DNA of 64,000 nucleotides from Brassicibacter mesophilus (GTDB taxonomy: Bacteria; Bacillota; Clostridia; Tissierellales; Proteiniboraceae). Location of the stretch: positions 1 through 64,000 of the forward strand of contig NZ_JBNPXI010000014.1 in the NCBI RefSeq assembly GCF_050433385.1, written 5' to 3'. Shown here one piece after another: positions 26,236 through 35,444 of this stretch. The position numbers and the translations under genes were made by a program. Under the pieces are notes generated by a model that saw only the letters and a program-made list of their open reading frames with translations, did no database searches and was not told the DNA's origin. Positions within the stretch are counted from its first letter, which is position 1. Each line of letters starts with the position of its first letter.

Positions 26236-27300
26236 TTATCCCCTTCTCTTCCTTATTATCTCTTCTAACTCTTCAGGTGTATACTTTGAAGTTCTTTGTT
26301 CAAAGTTATGGAATCTTGTTTTTAAAGGTTGTCTTTTATTAATAGAAGTTGAGCTAACTTTAGCGTTGGGAACGGGTTTATCTTTTTCCATTATTTCTCC
26401 AACAGTTCTAATTCCTTTTGTATGCCAAGAGGATAGTATTCCATCTATATAGTTTATATTTGGGTTAGTGCTTTTTTTTGTGCCATCTTCACATGCCTTT
26501 AAAACTACCTCTAATGTAAATTTCCAGTCATCAAACCATTTATCAATAACCTTCATCTGTCCTTCATTAGCATGAGTCATATTAATACCTAATGATCTCA
26601 AAACTTTTTCATATCTGTAAAACTTCTCATCTTTAGATTTAAAGTGTTCCTGCAGAGCCTCAACACTTGTTATATTCATGTCATACCAATTTCTAATTAT
26701 TCCTTCTATATAATTGACATTTTTCTTTCCCTTTTTTTCTACAGAGTAAAAAAATGCTTTGATTATCATATCGGGATTCATGTTGTAATTATAAATCCAC
26801 TCAAGCACTTTTCTTTTCTCGTTAGGTACTAAGGGACGCCTCACGATATAGTCTATAGAGTTAAACATTTCATGGATACTAGGGATTTTATTAGCCTCTA
26901 TCAAATCTTCTACAGAACAATTATATGGCGTATTAGATTTAGTAGTATCCTTTGCACATATAGGTTGATAGTTGTTTCTTATGTATAACTGCTTAAGGTT
27001 TAAAAATTCTACTTTATAGTCATATTCACTACCATTTTCCTTATTATGCTTTTTTATAATCCCTTTACCTTGCCAAAAGTCCCATGCTCTCAAAACATCG
27101 GTAAGAGGGATATTTAAATGCTTTGCGATGATCTCGTTATTTAAGTTAATGCTCGTATCTCTATCTTTTGCATATTTATATCCTAATAAATATACCTTAA
27201 CGTATGTACCGTCTGCCATAGGCATAAAATCATTAATAAAAATATTTTCGATAGGAGTATCTCCTAAATCGATATCTGTAGTTTCAATAAGAAAAGACAT
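26236..27300 (-). CDS. Tandem DnaD-domain primosome protein
   Basis: A 354-residue protein. It has an N-terminal winged-helix (about residues 35-100: 'NNEIIAKHLNIPLTDVLRAWDFW') and two DnaD C-terminal repeats (about 130-205 'VLEWIYNYNMNPDMIIKAFFYS' and 220-300 'KVIDKWFDDWKFTLEVVLKACED'), each ending in a YIDGI/YIEGI-type motif. Such proteins act with DnaI in initiation and restart. ATG 27300 has the TAGGTG SD; the GTG three codons upstream overlaps it. The C-terminal tail is basic. Confidence 0.88.
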   Translation of the reverse strand: MSFLIETTDIDLGDTPIENIFINDFMPMADGTYVKVYLLGYKYAKDRDTSINLNNEIIAKHLNIPLTDVLRAWDFWQGKGIIKKHNKENGSEYDYKVEFLNLKQLYIRNNYQPICAKDTTKSNTPYNCSVEDLIEANKIPSIHEMFNSIDYIVRRPLVPNEKRKVLEWIYNYNMNPDMIIKAFFYSVEKKGKKNVNYIEGIIRNWYDMNITSVEALQEHFKSKDEKFYRYEKVLRSLGINMTHANEGQMKVIDKWFDDWKFTLEVVLKACEDGTKKSTNPNINYIDGILSSWHTKGIRTVGEIMEKDKPVPNAKVSSTSINKRQPLKTRFHNFEQRTSKYTPEELEEIIRKRRG

Positions 27301-27468
27301 ATACTTCACCTACCAAATCATATGATTAAAACTATTATATCATAAGCAAAAGTGTTTTTATAACACATAGGAAATTATATTCATTAATAAATTATGGATA
27401 AAAAGTATATTTTCGATACTTCAAAATATATTATTAATATCAATTGTTAGAGGGAGTGATAAAACGAG

Positions 27469-28251
27469 ATGTCTATTATAATAAAAAAAATATTAATGAA
27501 ATTTGTAGCATTGATGTTTATAACTATATTACCTATTGCATTATATATATATATTGAAGATGATATCCAATTTGCATGGAATATAAACGATGCAAACAAT
27601 ACAAACAATCTCAATAAGTATATAATGACAGTTGAAGTCAAGCCTGAAAATAAGGAAATGTATGTCAATGAAAAAGTTGAATTTGTGAATAACACAAAAA
27701 AACAATTAGATAAAATATATTTTTACTTATTTCCTCAATCAATAAGAACTGACGATATATGTTTGGATTTAAAAAGTGAATTAGGTGAGCAAATACTAAA
27801 AAATGAGGAACCGATTATGTTAGATATTAGGTCAATTAAAAGAAAAGGAAAGATATTAAGTTATAATATAATAGGTAAAAAGCAAAATATATTAATGGTA
27901 AAATTAGATACACAAATAAAAGAAGGTCAAAAGATTGACATAGAAATAAACGGTGTGCTAGAATTTCCTCATGTTACAGATAAGACTAGTGATGGAAGAG
28001 CTATTTATGATATTATTAATTGGTACCCTGTCATTGCACAGTATGACCACGGGTGGATACTTGATACAGATGGAGAGCATATTGAAGCGGTATATAGTGA
28101 TGAAGAGTATTATTTAGTTGAGATTATAGTACCCTATGGGGCTGATGTCAGTATACCTGGAGACTTAATAGACGAGAAGAGAAAGGGAGATAAAAAACAT
28201 TTTACATATCAAAGCAATAAGCTTAATTATTTTACTTTTAGCATTGAGTAG
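27469..28251 (+). CDS. M1-aminopeptidase-like N-terminal domain protein, no catalytic domain
   Basis: A 260-residue protein with an N-terminal membrane helix (about residues 9-30) and an outside domain. The domain resembles the beta-rich N-terminal domain of M1-family metallopeptidases ('INWYPVIAQYDHGWILDTDGE', 'YYLVEIIVPYGADVSIPGDL'). The HExxH-containing domain that should follow is missing: translation stops at a TAG and the next 290 bases show no continuation. It is either a stand-alone domain protein or a truncated peptidase. The SD is AGGGAGTGA. Confidence 0.55.
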   Translation: MSIIIKKILMKFVALMFITILPIALYIYIEDDIQFAWNINDANNTNNLNKYIMTVEVKPENKEMYVNEKVEFVNNTKKQLDKIYFYLFPQSIRTDDICLDLKSELGEQILKNEEPIMLDIRSIKRKGKILSYNIIGKKQNILMVKLDTQIKEGQKIDIEINGVLEFPHVTDKTSDGRAIYDIINWYPVIAQYDHGWILDTDGEHIEAVYSDEEYYLVEIIVPYGADVSIPGDLIDEKRKGDKKHFTYQSNKLNYFTFSIE

Positions 28252-28422
28252 TCAGTATTTTAGACGTAAATGTAGTTTTTATGCTCAAAACTAGTTCATC
28301 AGTGTATACACTACATAAGTGAATATTTGAAGACACAATGGTATATAATAGAAACTTATTGAATAGAATATAATATAGACATGCTGTTAGAATACATGTA
28401 GTATTTTGTCTTAAAAAAGTGA

Positions 28423-28450
28423 TTGCTTATTAAAAAAAATATGATATAAT
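28423..28450 (+). promoter_or_regulatory. Promoter upstream of the M23 peptidase gene
   Basis: TTGCTT at 28423-28428, a 16-base spacer, TATAAT at 28445-28450, about 95 bases before the start codon. The remainder of the 28252-28544 gap holds nothing recognisable. Confidence 0.55.
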
Positions 28451-28544
28451 TTAAACAGGCTTTTTATTACATTCTTATTACAAATTTGTTACGGAATTAT
28501 TATCCAGACATATTATGTAATGAGAAAAAGAAAGGAGCTAATAT

Positions 28545-29996
28545 ATGATCAGCTCGTATATGAATAAAATAAAAGACACTATTGAGAAGAACATTAGAAA
28601 ACTTCATAAAGTTAAAATAAATGGGACTAAGGTTAATGCTAAGATTAGTATTATCCTAGTGGTAGCTGTTTTGTTTACATCCTTTGCATTAATACAGTTC
28701 AAAAAAAGCGTTGATCATGAGAAATCAACAAGAGCATTTAAGGTTGTACTTGGAGATAAAGATATTGGAATAGTTAGGGATAAACAAGAAATTATTGATT
28801 TAATAGATTCAGTTCAGAAGCAGTTATCTAAAGATTATAATTTGGATATTGTTATAAAAGAAAAACTTGCATTTGAGGATGTTCATGCAGAAGATAAAGA
28901 GCTTACAGCTAATAATGTTATAGAAAAGGGTATAAAATCAAATCTAACATTTAGTGTAGCAGCTTTTGCATTAAAGGTAGATGGTAAGGATTTAGTATAT
29001 TTAAAGTCAGAAGATGAAGCAAAGCAGGTTTTAGATAGGATAAAGCAGCCTTATATAGATAGTATGAAAGCTGATAATTCTAAAGTTGATGAAGTTAAAA
29101 TAGTTGAAGATGTAAAGATAGAGAAGAAGGAAGTACCTGTGTCTAAGGTTGAAGATTTTGAGAAGGCACTAGCTACTTTACAAAAAGGAACAGATGAGGT
29201 TAAGACACACGTAGTAGAGAATGGTGAAAACTATTGGACTATTTCCAGAAAATACAACCTTTCTGTCGAAGACCTTCAAAAAGCTAATCCGGGTAAAAAT
29301 TCAGAACTTGTACATCCTGGAGATGAAATTAGTCTAATTGTTCCTAAACCATATCTAACAGTAGCTACATATGAAGAAAAGATTTATCAAGAGAAAATAG
29401 ATTTTGAAACTGAATATGAATACAGTTCATCGATGTATGAAGATCAAGAGAAAGTGAAAAGAAAAGGTGTGCCAGGAGAGTACGAAGTTGTAGCTAAGGT
29501 TGAAAAGCATAATGGCATAGAGATTGCTAAACAAATAATAAAGGAAACCTTAGTTTCACAACCGGTAGCTCAAATTATGATAAAAGGTACTAAGCAAGCA
29601 CCACCTAAAGAAGGTACTGGGTCCTTTATTATGCCGACCAGAGGTACTTTGACATCAAGATTTGGGAAAAGATGGGGTAAAATGCATGAAGGTATTGACT
29701 TAGGTGCTAGAATCGGAACCGCTATTAAAGCAGCTGATGGCGGAACTGTTAAATTTGCTGGATATAACGGCAACTATGGATATATGGTGGAAATTGATCA
29801 TGGTGGTGGATTCACCACAAGATATGCACATTGCAGCAAGTTATATGTAAAAAAAGGAGACAAGGTTTATAAGGATCAAACTATAGCTTTAGTAGGTAAT
29901 ACAGGGAATAGTACTGGTCCACACTTACACTTTGAAGTTAGAAAACATGGAGTTGCTCAAAACCCATATAATTATATAGGAAAAAAATATAATTAA
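28545..29996 (+). CDS. LysM-G5-M23 cell-wall endopeptidase
   Basis: A 483-residue membrane-anchored protein. It has a cytoplasmic N-terminus, one helix (about residues 32-52), a long extracytoplasmic spacer, LysM (about 222-268, 'VENGENYWTISRKYNLSVEDL'), G5 (about 270-350) and an M23 peptidase domain (about 365-480). The M23 domain has 'HEGIDLGARIGT', 'TRYAHC' and 'GPHLHFEVRKHG' zinc and catalytic residues. It cleaves peptide crosslinks of peptidoglycan. The layout matches clostridial wall or sporulation peptidases. Complete, with its own promoter and terminator. Confidence 0.92.
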   Translation: MISSYMNKIKDTIEKNIRKLHKVKINGTKVNAKISIILVVAVLFTSFALIQFKKSVDHEKSTRAFKVVLGDKDIGIVRDKQEIIDLIDSVQKQLSKDYNLDIVIKEKLAFEDVHAEDKELTANNVIEKGIKSNLTFSVAAFALKVDGKDLVYLKSEDEAKQVLDRIKQPYIDSMKADNSKVDEVKIVEDVKIEKKEVPVSKVEDFEKALATLQKGTDEVKTHVVENGENYWTISRKYNLSVEDLQKANPGKNSELVHPGDEISLIVPKPYLTVATYEEKIYQEKIDFETEYEYSSSMYEDQEKVKRKGVPGEYEVVAKVEKHNGIEIAKQIIKETLVSQPVAQIMIKGTKQAPPKEGTGSFIMPTRGTLTSRFGKRWGKMHEGIDLGARIGTAIKAADGGTVKFAGYNGNYGYMVEIDHGGGFTTRYAHCSKLYVKKGDKVYKDQTIALVGNTGNSTGPHLHFEVRKHGVAQNPYNYIGKKYN

Positions 29997-30005
29997 GAAA
30001 ATTAA

Positions 30006-30030
30006 GCCCACTTTTGTGGGCTTTTGTTTT
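30006..30030 (+). terminator. Terminator after the M23 peptidase gene
   Basis: GCCCAC and GTGGGC flank TTTT and are followed by a T-rich run. It lies between convergent genes. Confidence 0.8.
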
Positions 30031-30038
30031 GCAATCAT

Positions 30039-30758
30039 CTACTTAAAGTCTAACACGAGGAGTAATATAACAAGCAGCACAATAATTATATTCTCATTAA
30101 ACAGCCCAAAGGTTGCAGATGCATCTTCCTTAGGAGATGATTTAGGCGGAGCTTTAGGAGGCCTTTCTTTTAAAGGCTCCTCGAATAATTTATTCAAGTC
30201 AACTATTCCTGATCCTTGATTCTCATATTTATCCTTTAAGTCATGACAAGAGTTTTTGAACATAGTCTTCACTTGTTCAGGAGAAAGATTTTTGTGTTTA
30301 CTATACAATAAAGCTGCTGAACCAGCTACTACAGGTGTAGCCATTGATGTTCCACTTGATGCAGCATAGTTATCAAGACTAGAATTTGAAAGAGACATTA
30401 TATTTACTCCTGGAGCTACTACATCTGGTTTTCTTAAACCTTCCTTAGTAGGGCCACGACTTGAAAAAGAAGCTATAGTATCGTCATCAGTTTCAGGAGT
30501 TCTCTTGTCATCTACCGCACCGACTGTTATTACAGCAGGACTATTACCTGGGGATAGAATAGTTTTGCTTCCTGGACCACTATTTCCTGCGGCCACTACT
30601 ACTGTTAAGCCCGATTTAACTGCTTCATCTACTGCTTTAACTAATGGGTCTGAATTTACTGAGCTGTTTGCTGGACTTCCTAAAGAAAGATTTAAAACTT
30701 TAGTGTTGTATTGGTCCTTAGTTTCTATAACCCATTGTATAGCAGATGCTATATGCAT
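30039..30758 (-). pseudogene. C-terminal part of an S8 subtilisin-like protease, interrupted
   Basis: 239 codons of a subtilase. The oxyanion Asn region 'VVAAGNSGPGSK' and catalytic serine 'SGTSMATPVVAGSAALLYSKH' are present. A Pro/Lys-rich linker and a C-terminal membrane helix follow. The Asp and His catalytic segments, which precede this in every S8 enzyme, are absent. Sequence similarity begins abruptly at 'ASAIQWVIETK', mid-domain, and the stop codon of a serine recombinase lies 12 bases upstream in the same frame. The 5' half presumably lies beyond the far end of the inserted element, outside the window. Excision would restore the gene. Confidence 0.85.
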
Positions 30759-30775
30759 ATAAATGTGATGCTACT
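30744..30775. other. Probable attachment junction of the serine-recombinase element
   Basis: This is the boundary between recognisable S8 coding sequence and the recombinase 3' end. It contains the 12-bp palindrome TATATGCATATA. Large serine recombinases act on short att sites with a 2-bp crossover core, so the exact crossover cannot be read without the other end. Confidence 0.5.
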
Positions 30776-32393
30776 CTGAGCTAGTTGTTGTTATCTCTAA
30801 ATTCTTTCCATCCCAAATAACTTTGTCAATTATGGAACATACAAGCTTTTTCTTTTCAAAATGCTCAAGCTTAGAAATGAGATCATTAAAATTTGAAAAG
30901 GTATTTTTCAATAATTTTATACTTTCTTGTTCTTTCAAAGTAATTTCTTTTTTACTGTCTATTAATATATTAATTTTATTGTTTATAGTATTTATTTTTT
31001 GATCTATTTCTTCAATCTGTCTAATTATATGTTTATTAGCAACTGAATTCCCAACTTGACCTAGCTGTAAAGTCAAATTTTTAGCTATTCGGTGATATTC
31101 CAAAAGTTGCTTTCTTAAAGAATTAACATCAGTTCTATGTGAATCATTTAATTTTAGGACATTTCGCTTTTGTGTTATTAGAGCTTTATAGAATTTACTA
31201 GAACTCACAATAAATTGCTTTATCTCTTCAAGCACAAGTTCATCGATAAGCTCACCGGATAAATTGTCTATATTACATTTAGTACCCTTAGACACTTCTT
31301 TTAATCTGCATTTATAGTAATAAGGTCTAGTACCATCATTTCTTTTATTACCGTAAACTAGTTTAAATCTACTTCCACAATTCTTACATATCAGAAGTGT
31401 ATTAAGTAATCCTACTTTACTTGTACCTTCTCTAGGGGCTTTATTTTTGTTTCTTTTAAGCATTTTTTGTACTTTAAGAAAGTCAGATGAATCTATGATT
31501 CCTTTATGTTTGCCTACTGCGACTATCCATTCCGAAGGCTCTCTCAGTTTATTAGCTTTTCCTTTACGTATTATGTTTTTGTTATATACCATTAACCCAT
31601 TACTACCATTAAATTCAGATATATCAGAAGCTATATCCATATTATGAGACTTGCAGTAATTATGTATCTTACTATCCGCCTTTACATATACCATATTAGT
31701 TAATATATTTCTTGTGGTATTTATATTGAAGTAGCTTCCATTAGGTGTCTTAATATTGTTTGTAGTTGACCAAACTTCTACCTGATTTAAGCTTTTAAAT
31801 TCTATATATTTATTAAATATTAATTTTACTAGTTCTAATTCTTCAGGTTTCTGTGTTAACTTGTACATAGTTTTTCTATTCATGTCAGCGTCATAGTACT
31901 CTATGGCTTCAGATATATATCCAGTAGGTGTCTTTCCACCCAGCCAACGACCAGAGCGTGAAAGCTGGAGCATATTATCCCTAATACGCTCAGCTATAGT
32001 TTCTCTTTCAAGTTGAGCGAATACACTTGCTATATACATCATAGCTCTTCCCATTGGAGTAGAAGTATCAAACTGTTCTCTTATAGATACGAAGGCTATA
32101 TTGTTAGATTGGAGAGTTTCTATTGTATCTGAAAAGTCTGAGATATTTCTGCTAATCCTATCTAATCTATAGCACATTAAAATATCAAAATTGCAATTCT
32201 GTGCATCGTTAAGCATCTTTTTATATTCAGGTCTATGTGTATTGCCACCAGAGAATCCTTCATCTTCGTATACTATGAATTTAGTTACATTAAAATGTTG
32301 TATAGCGTATTCTTTGCATAATTCTATCTGATTATTTATAGATTCACCTTTAGTTGTGAATTTCGATTTGCGAGAATATATAGCTATTTTCAT
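30771..32393 (-). CDS. Large serine recombinase (SpoIVCA-type site-specific recombinase)
   Basis: A 540-residue enzyme. The N-terminal resolvase domain (about residues 1-145) has 'IYSRKS' (S10 probable nucleophile), 'DILMCYRLDRISRN' and 'STPMGRAMMYIASVFAQLERE'. The recombinase domain is at about 165-270. A zinc ribbon follows ('LLICKNCGSRF' ... 'YYKC', CN), then a C-terminal coiled coil (about 420-500) as used in phage integrases. It is directly adjacent to the truncated S8 gene, consistent with having integrated there. No separate directionality factor is identifiable. Confidence 0.93.
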   Translation of the reverse strand: MKIAIYSRKSKFTTKGESINNQIELCKEYAIQHFNVTKFIVYEDEGFSGGNTHRPEYKKMLNDAQNCNFDILMCYRLDRISRNISDFSDTIETLQSNNIAFVSIREQFDTSTPMGRAMMYIASVFAQLERETIAERIRDNMLQLSRSGRWLGGKTPTGYISEAIEYYDADMNRKTMYKLTQKPEELELVKLIFNKYIEFKSLNQVEVWSTTNNIKTPNGSYFNINTTRNILTNMVYVKADSKIHNYCKSHNMDIASDISEFNGSNGLMVYNKNIIRKGKANKLREPSEWIVAVGKHKGIIDSSDFLKVQKMLKRNKNKAPREGTSKVGLLNTLLICKNCGSRFKLVYGNKRNDGTRPYYYKCRLKEVSKGTKCNIDNLSGELIDELVLEEIKQFIVSSSKFYKALITQKRNVLKLNDSHRTDVNSLRKQLLEYHRIAKNLTLQLGQVGNSVANKHIIRQIEEIDQKINTINNKINILIDSKKEITLKEQESIKLLKNTFSNFNDLISKLEHFEKKKLVCSIIDKVIWDGKNLEITTTSSE

Positions 32394-32590
32394 GTTACCA
32401 CCTCAATAAAATATATATAAACATACGAAATATAGAACTATAGAATTAAATTATAATCTTATTTTCAGCATTTAGTATCTATGCTGGATAGAAAAGAAAC
32501 TATTTGGTATAATTAGCATGTAAAAGAAGCTATCATTAGTCTAGTAAAGAAACTGCAGATAATAGATTTCAATATTAGGAGGAAAAACAC

Positions 32591-33607
32591 ATGAAAAAAT
32601 ATTTAAAAAAAGTAATCGTATTAACATGTTTAGCTTTAATGCTCACTGGATGTTCGACTAGTAGAGTAGAACAAAGTAATAAGAATGAAATTACTCAGCC
32701 TGAAGCAAATCAAGATGAACAACAACTTAATGTTGCAGAAGATTTTGAAGCTTTTATAGTTAAAAACCCTCAAATAGAAGAACTTAAAAATTATATAAAT
32801 GATAATATTAGTAAAGCAGATGAAAAAACTGCAGATGAAATGGTATATAAGCTTATTGAGCTACAAAAAAGAGGATTAGAAAATGAAACTAATTATTTCT
32901 ATACTGATAATAGTTTGAATGTTCAAAAGGAAATACAACAAGCTTATGAAAAGAATATTGATAAATTTGATGGTTCTTATGTAATTATAGGTAATAATAA
33001 ATATGATTTAATAGAAGCTTTTGAAAATCAAGAAATTGCGGATTATATTGAAAAACTATTTAAAAGGGGCTATGGGTTAGCTAGTGCAGAAGGAGCTTAT
33101 TATCCAGTGATGGACTATAAAGTTTTGAAGGATAGTTACGAAGATAAAGTAACAGATATGACAGCTACTTATCTTGATATTATGACTAAAGAATTGAATG
33201 AACCCACTACGGTAGAAGAATATCTTTCTATAAGTGCAAACAAATTGAAGGAAAGAACGTTAAAATATGAAGAATTTCTAATGAATTATTCGGATTCACC
33301 ATATGTTGAAGATATTAAGATAAACTATATGGTTTGTATCTGGAAGCTTGTAAATCCAAATATATTTGATGGAATGATTGATGAGAACTTTAGAGTTATT
33401 AATGAATTAGATGATGTATATAATGATATTTTAAAAGACGACTCTCATACTGTAACAATTGAAGCAGTGAAAGGAATTACAGAATATATTAAAAGCAAGA
33501 ACGGTGTTCTAGGCAGTATGGAAAATCTGGATGATTTATATGAGACATCATATAAGCTACATAGTGAAGCTATGGAAAGAATAAATACACTTTATTTGAA
33601 CAAATAA
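32591..33607 (+). CDS. Lipoprotein of unknown function, element cargo
   Basis: A 338-residue protein with a clear lipobox signal ('LALMLTGC', Cys about residue 21), a short Ser/Asn/Gln-rich spacer, then about 290 mainly helical, acidic residues with no domain I recognise. A TATAAT at 32508 could serve as -10. AGGAGG gives the SD, and a strong terminator follows. It lies between the serine recombinase and the tyrosine integrase. A surface role such as superinfection exclusion is possible but unproven. Confidence 0.7.
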   Translation: MKKYLKKVIVLTCLALMLTGCSTSRVEQSNKNEITQPEANQDEQQLNVAEDFEAFIVKNPQIEELKNYINDNISKADEKTADEMVYKLIELQKRGLENETNYFYTDNSLNVQKEIQQAYEKNIDKFDGSYVIIGNNKYDLIEAFENQEIADYIEKLFKRGYGLASAEGAYYPVMDYKVLKDSYEDKVTDMTATYLDIMTKELNEPTTVEEYLSISANKLKERTLKYEEFLMNYSDSPYVEDIKINYMVCIWKLVNPNIFDGMIDENFRVINELDDVYNDILKDDSHTVTIEAVKGITEYIKSKNGVLGSMENLDDLYETSYKLHSEAMERINTLYLNK

Positions 33608-33646
33608 AAATAATTAGGATAGAGAAAAGATTTTCTATGAAAAGGG

Positions 33647-33693
33647 GCTATTGCAAACGAGCTATTTTGTTCGTTGTGCAATAGCTTTTTTTA
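33647..33693 (+). terminator. Terminator after the lipoprotein gene
   Basis: GCTATTGCA(A)ACGA pairs with TCGTTGTGCAATAGC and is followed by seven T bases. Confidence 0.85.
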
Positions 33694-33709
33694 CTACTTA
33701 TAGGAAAGC

Positions 33710-33843
33710 TCAAAATTCGTTTCACTAAAGGATTGTTTTTTGTTACTTTACTCGCATCTTACATCTTAGTAAGGGAAATATACATTGTAAAAGCTTTAAA
33801 AATACACATTGTGCTTTGAAACGTCAAAAATTCGTCAAAAATT
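33710..33843. repeat. Repeat cluster beside the tyrosine integrase, candidate att arm
   Basis: CGTCAAAAATT occurs twice in tandem (33822-33832, 33833-33843), with a related TCAAAATTCGT at 33710. ACATTGT occurs twice, near 33783 and 33816, each followed by GCTTT-like sequence. They fill the noncoding strip abutting the integrase 3' end, where arm-type binding sites and the att core of such phages often lie. Confidence 0.45.
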
Positions 33844-33847
33844 TATT

Positions 33848-34924
33848 TTAAAAAAATTCCTCAATTAAATTTTTTGCTTTGTCCATCATATCATTATTAA
33901 CATGAGAATATGTTTTCATTGTTTGACTTATATCATGACCAAGTATATTCGCTGCTGTTTTGAAATCCAATCCACTTGCAATTAATTTTGTTGCAAAGGT
34001 ATGCCTTAATTCATGTATTGAAATATCGAAATCATGTTTTTTAAGAAGTGAGTTAACATATGATATAACTGATTCTTTATTTTTAAAATTTAAAATTCTT
34101 TTATCTATATTAATTACATTTTTACTTTTTAAAAAGTCTAGTAATTCTTTTGAGGTTGAATGAGAAATGGGAATTATCCTGTTTGAATTTTTAGTTTTTA
34201 ATTCTCCAAAATTATAAGATCCGTCTTTAAGTTTCTTCCATTGTTTGTTAACTGTAATGATATTACTTTTAAAGTCTATATCACTCCATTTTAATCCTAG
34301 TATTTCACCTATTCTCATTCCTGTTTTTACTGCTAGGAAAACTATTAAATAGTATTTATTATTCTTGAAAGTATCTAAAAGCTTTGTAACTTCACAATCC
34401 GTTAAAGCTTTTTTATTAATATCTTTAGGTTTGTTTACTTTAACATTTTTTGTAGGCACAGAATTAATAATATTGTATTGATGTTTTGCAGAATTAAATA
34501 TAATTGTAAGCTTTTTAAGATAATAGCTTATAGTATTAGAATTTAATCCTTCTTTTGTTTGTTCATCTACTATTTCCTGTATATCTAAGGCAGTTATTTT
34601 ATTCATTTCTAGGTTATTTAACCCTGAGAATCTATTCAATACTGTTTTGGTAGATTCATTAGTTTTAGGTTCTCTATATAATCTCATATGCTCTAAATAA
34701 CGTTGTCCAAACTCTTCAAAAGTTATGCCATCAAATTCACTTGGTGGGTTAAAAGTAATATTTTCTTTTAATTGTTCAAGCATTTTATCTGCATATTTTT
34801 TTGCTTCTCCCTTCTTTTTGAATCCTTGTTTACTTTTCTGTTGCCATTTTCCATTTTGATTTTTGTAGCTAATTATTACTTGTATGCCTTTATCCTTTTC
34901 TCTATATGTTATATTATATTGCAC
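33848..34924 (-). CDS. int: Tyrosine-type phage integrase
   Basis: A 358-residue recombinase of the Tn916/phage Int type. It has an N-terminal AP2-like arm-binding domain (about residues 1-60, 'SYKNQNGKWQQKSKQGFKKKGEA'), a SAM-like core-binding domain (about 65-165) and a catalytic domain with R in 'KTGMRIGEILGLKW', 'HELRHTFATKLI', 'LGHDISQT' and the nucleophile in 'KTYSHV'. The GTG start follows GAGGAGGG. All catalytic residues are present. It coexists with an intact serine recombinase 1.4 kb away. Confidence 0.93.
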   Translation of the reverse strand: MQYNITYREKDKGIQVIISYKNQNGKWQQKSKQGFKKKGEAKKYADKMLEQLKENITFNPPSEFDGITFEEFGQRYLEHMRLYREPKTNESTKTVLNRFSGLNNLEMNKITALDIQEIVDEQTKEGLNSNTISYYLKKLTIIFNSAKHQYNIINSVPTKNVKVNKPKDINKKALTDCEVTKLLDTFKNNKYYLIVFLAVKTGMRIGEILGLKWSDIDFKSNIITVNKQWKKLKDGSYNFGELKTKNSNRIIPISHSTSKELLDFLKSKNVINIDKRILNFKNKESVISYVNSLLKKHDFDISIHELRHTFATKLIASGLDFKTAANILGHDISQTMKTYSHVNNDMMDKAKNLIEEFF

Positions 34925-34958
34925 TCAACATTCCCTCCTCGCTTATTTTTTACTCCAA

Positions 34959-34970
34959 GAACATAAGTTC
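34959..34970. promoter_or_regulatory. LexA-type SOS box upstream of int
   Basis: GAACATAAGTTC fits the Gram-positive LexA consensus GAAC-N4-GTTC and is flanked by G at its 3' side. It lies 35 bases upstream of the integrase start, so integrase expression may rise in the SOS response. Confidence 0.5.
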
Positions 34971-34980
34971 GCAAAATGAA

Positions 34981-35421
34981 TTAAATATTAACCAGTTGTT
35001 TTAAAGCTGTATAAGGAACTTCAATGTAACTGGCGATTTGCTTTATTGTCATTTCTCTAAATTGTACTTCATCTATATTTAAGTCTTGCAGTTTTAAAGC
35101 AAAATAATTTGCTTGTTTTTCAAGTTTATATTTATTAATTAAATGTTTATTATATGAATTTTTAATATTTGGGTGTAATATGGCATGGCCTAATTCATGT
35201 TTTAAAAAAAATAATTCTTCTTTTTCTGTAAGATTGTTTCTTAGAAAAATAGTTTCGTATCCTAAATGTTCCCTTATATATGTACTTTCATTACCCAGTA
35301 AAATAACATTAGTTGGTGAAGTTTTAATTATTTTAATTCCTAACGCTGTGCATAATTCATAAGGACAAGAAGTGGCATAAATATCCAATAAACCTATAAT
35401 TATTTCGTCTATCCATTCCAT
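34981..35421 (-). CDS. ImmA/IrrE family metallopeptidase
   Basis: A 146-residue protein with the zinc motif 'LKHELGHAIL' and the downstream 'KLEKQANYFALKL' glutamate of the ImmA/IrrE family. In ICEBs1-like systems ImmA cleaves the phage repressor to trigger induction. It lies directly downstream of the repressor gene on the same strand, the expected pairing. Complete, of normal length. Confidence 0.9.
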   Translation of the reverse strand: MEWIDEIIIGLLDIYATSCPYELCTALGIKIIKTSPTNVILLGNESTYIREHLGYETIFLRNNLTEKEELFFLKHELGHAILHPNIKNSYNKHLINKYKLEKQANYFALKLQDLNIDEVQFREMTIKQIASYIEVPYTALKQLVNI

Positions 35422-35444
35422 TTTATAGTCCCCCTTTTGAATGT

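Noticed and set aside
30039..30758. The S8 fragment as a complete short protease
   Set aside because: It lacks the Asp and His catalytic segments, and no SD precedes its first ATG.
33710..33843. The repeats beside the integrase as a CRISPR array
   Set aside because: Only two 11-bp tandem copies plus degenerate ones, with no regular spacers and no cas genes. No CRISPR array is visible anywhere in the window.
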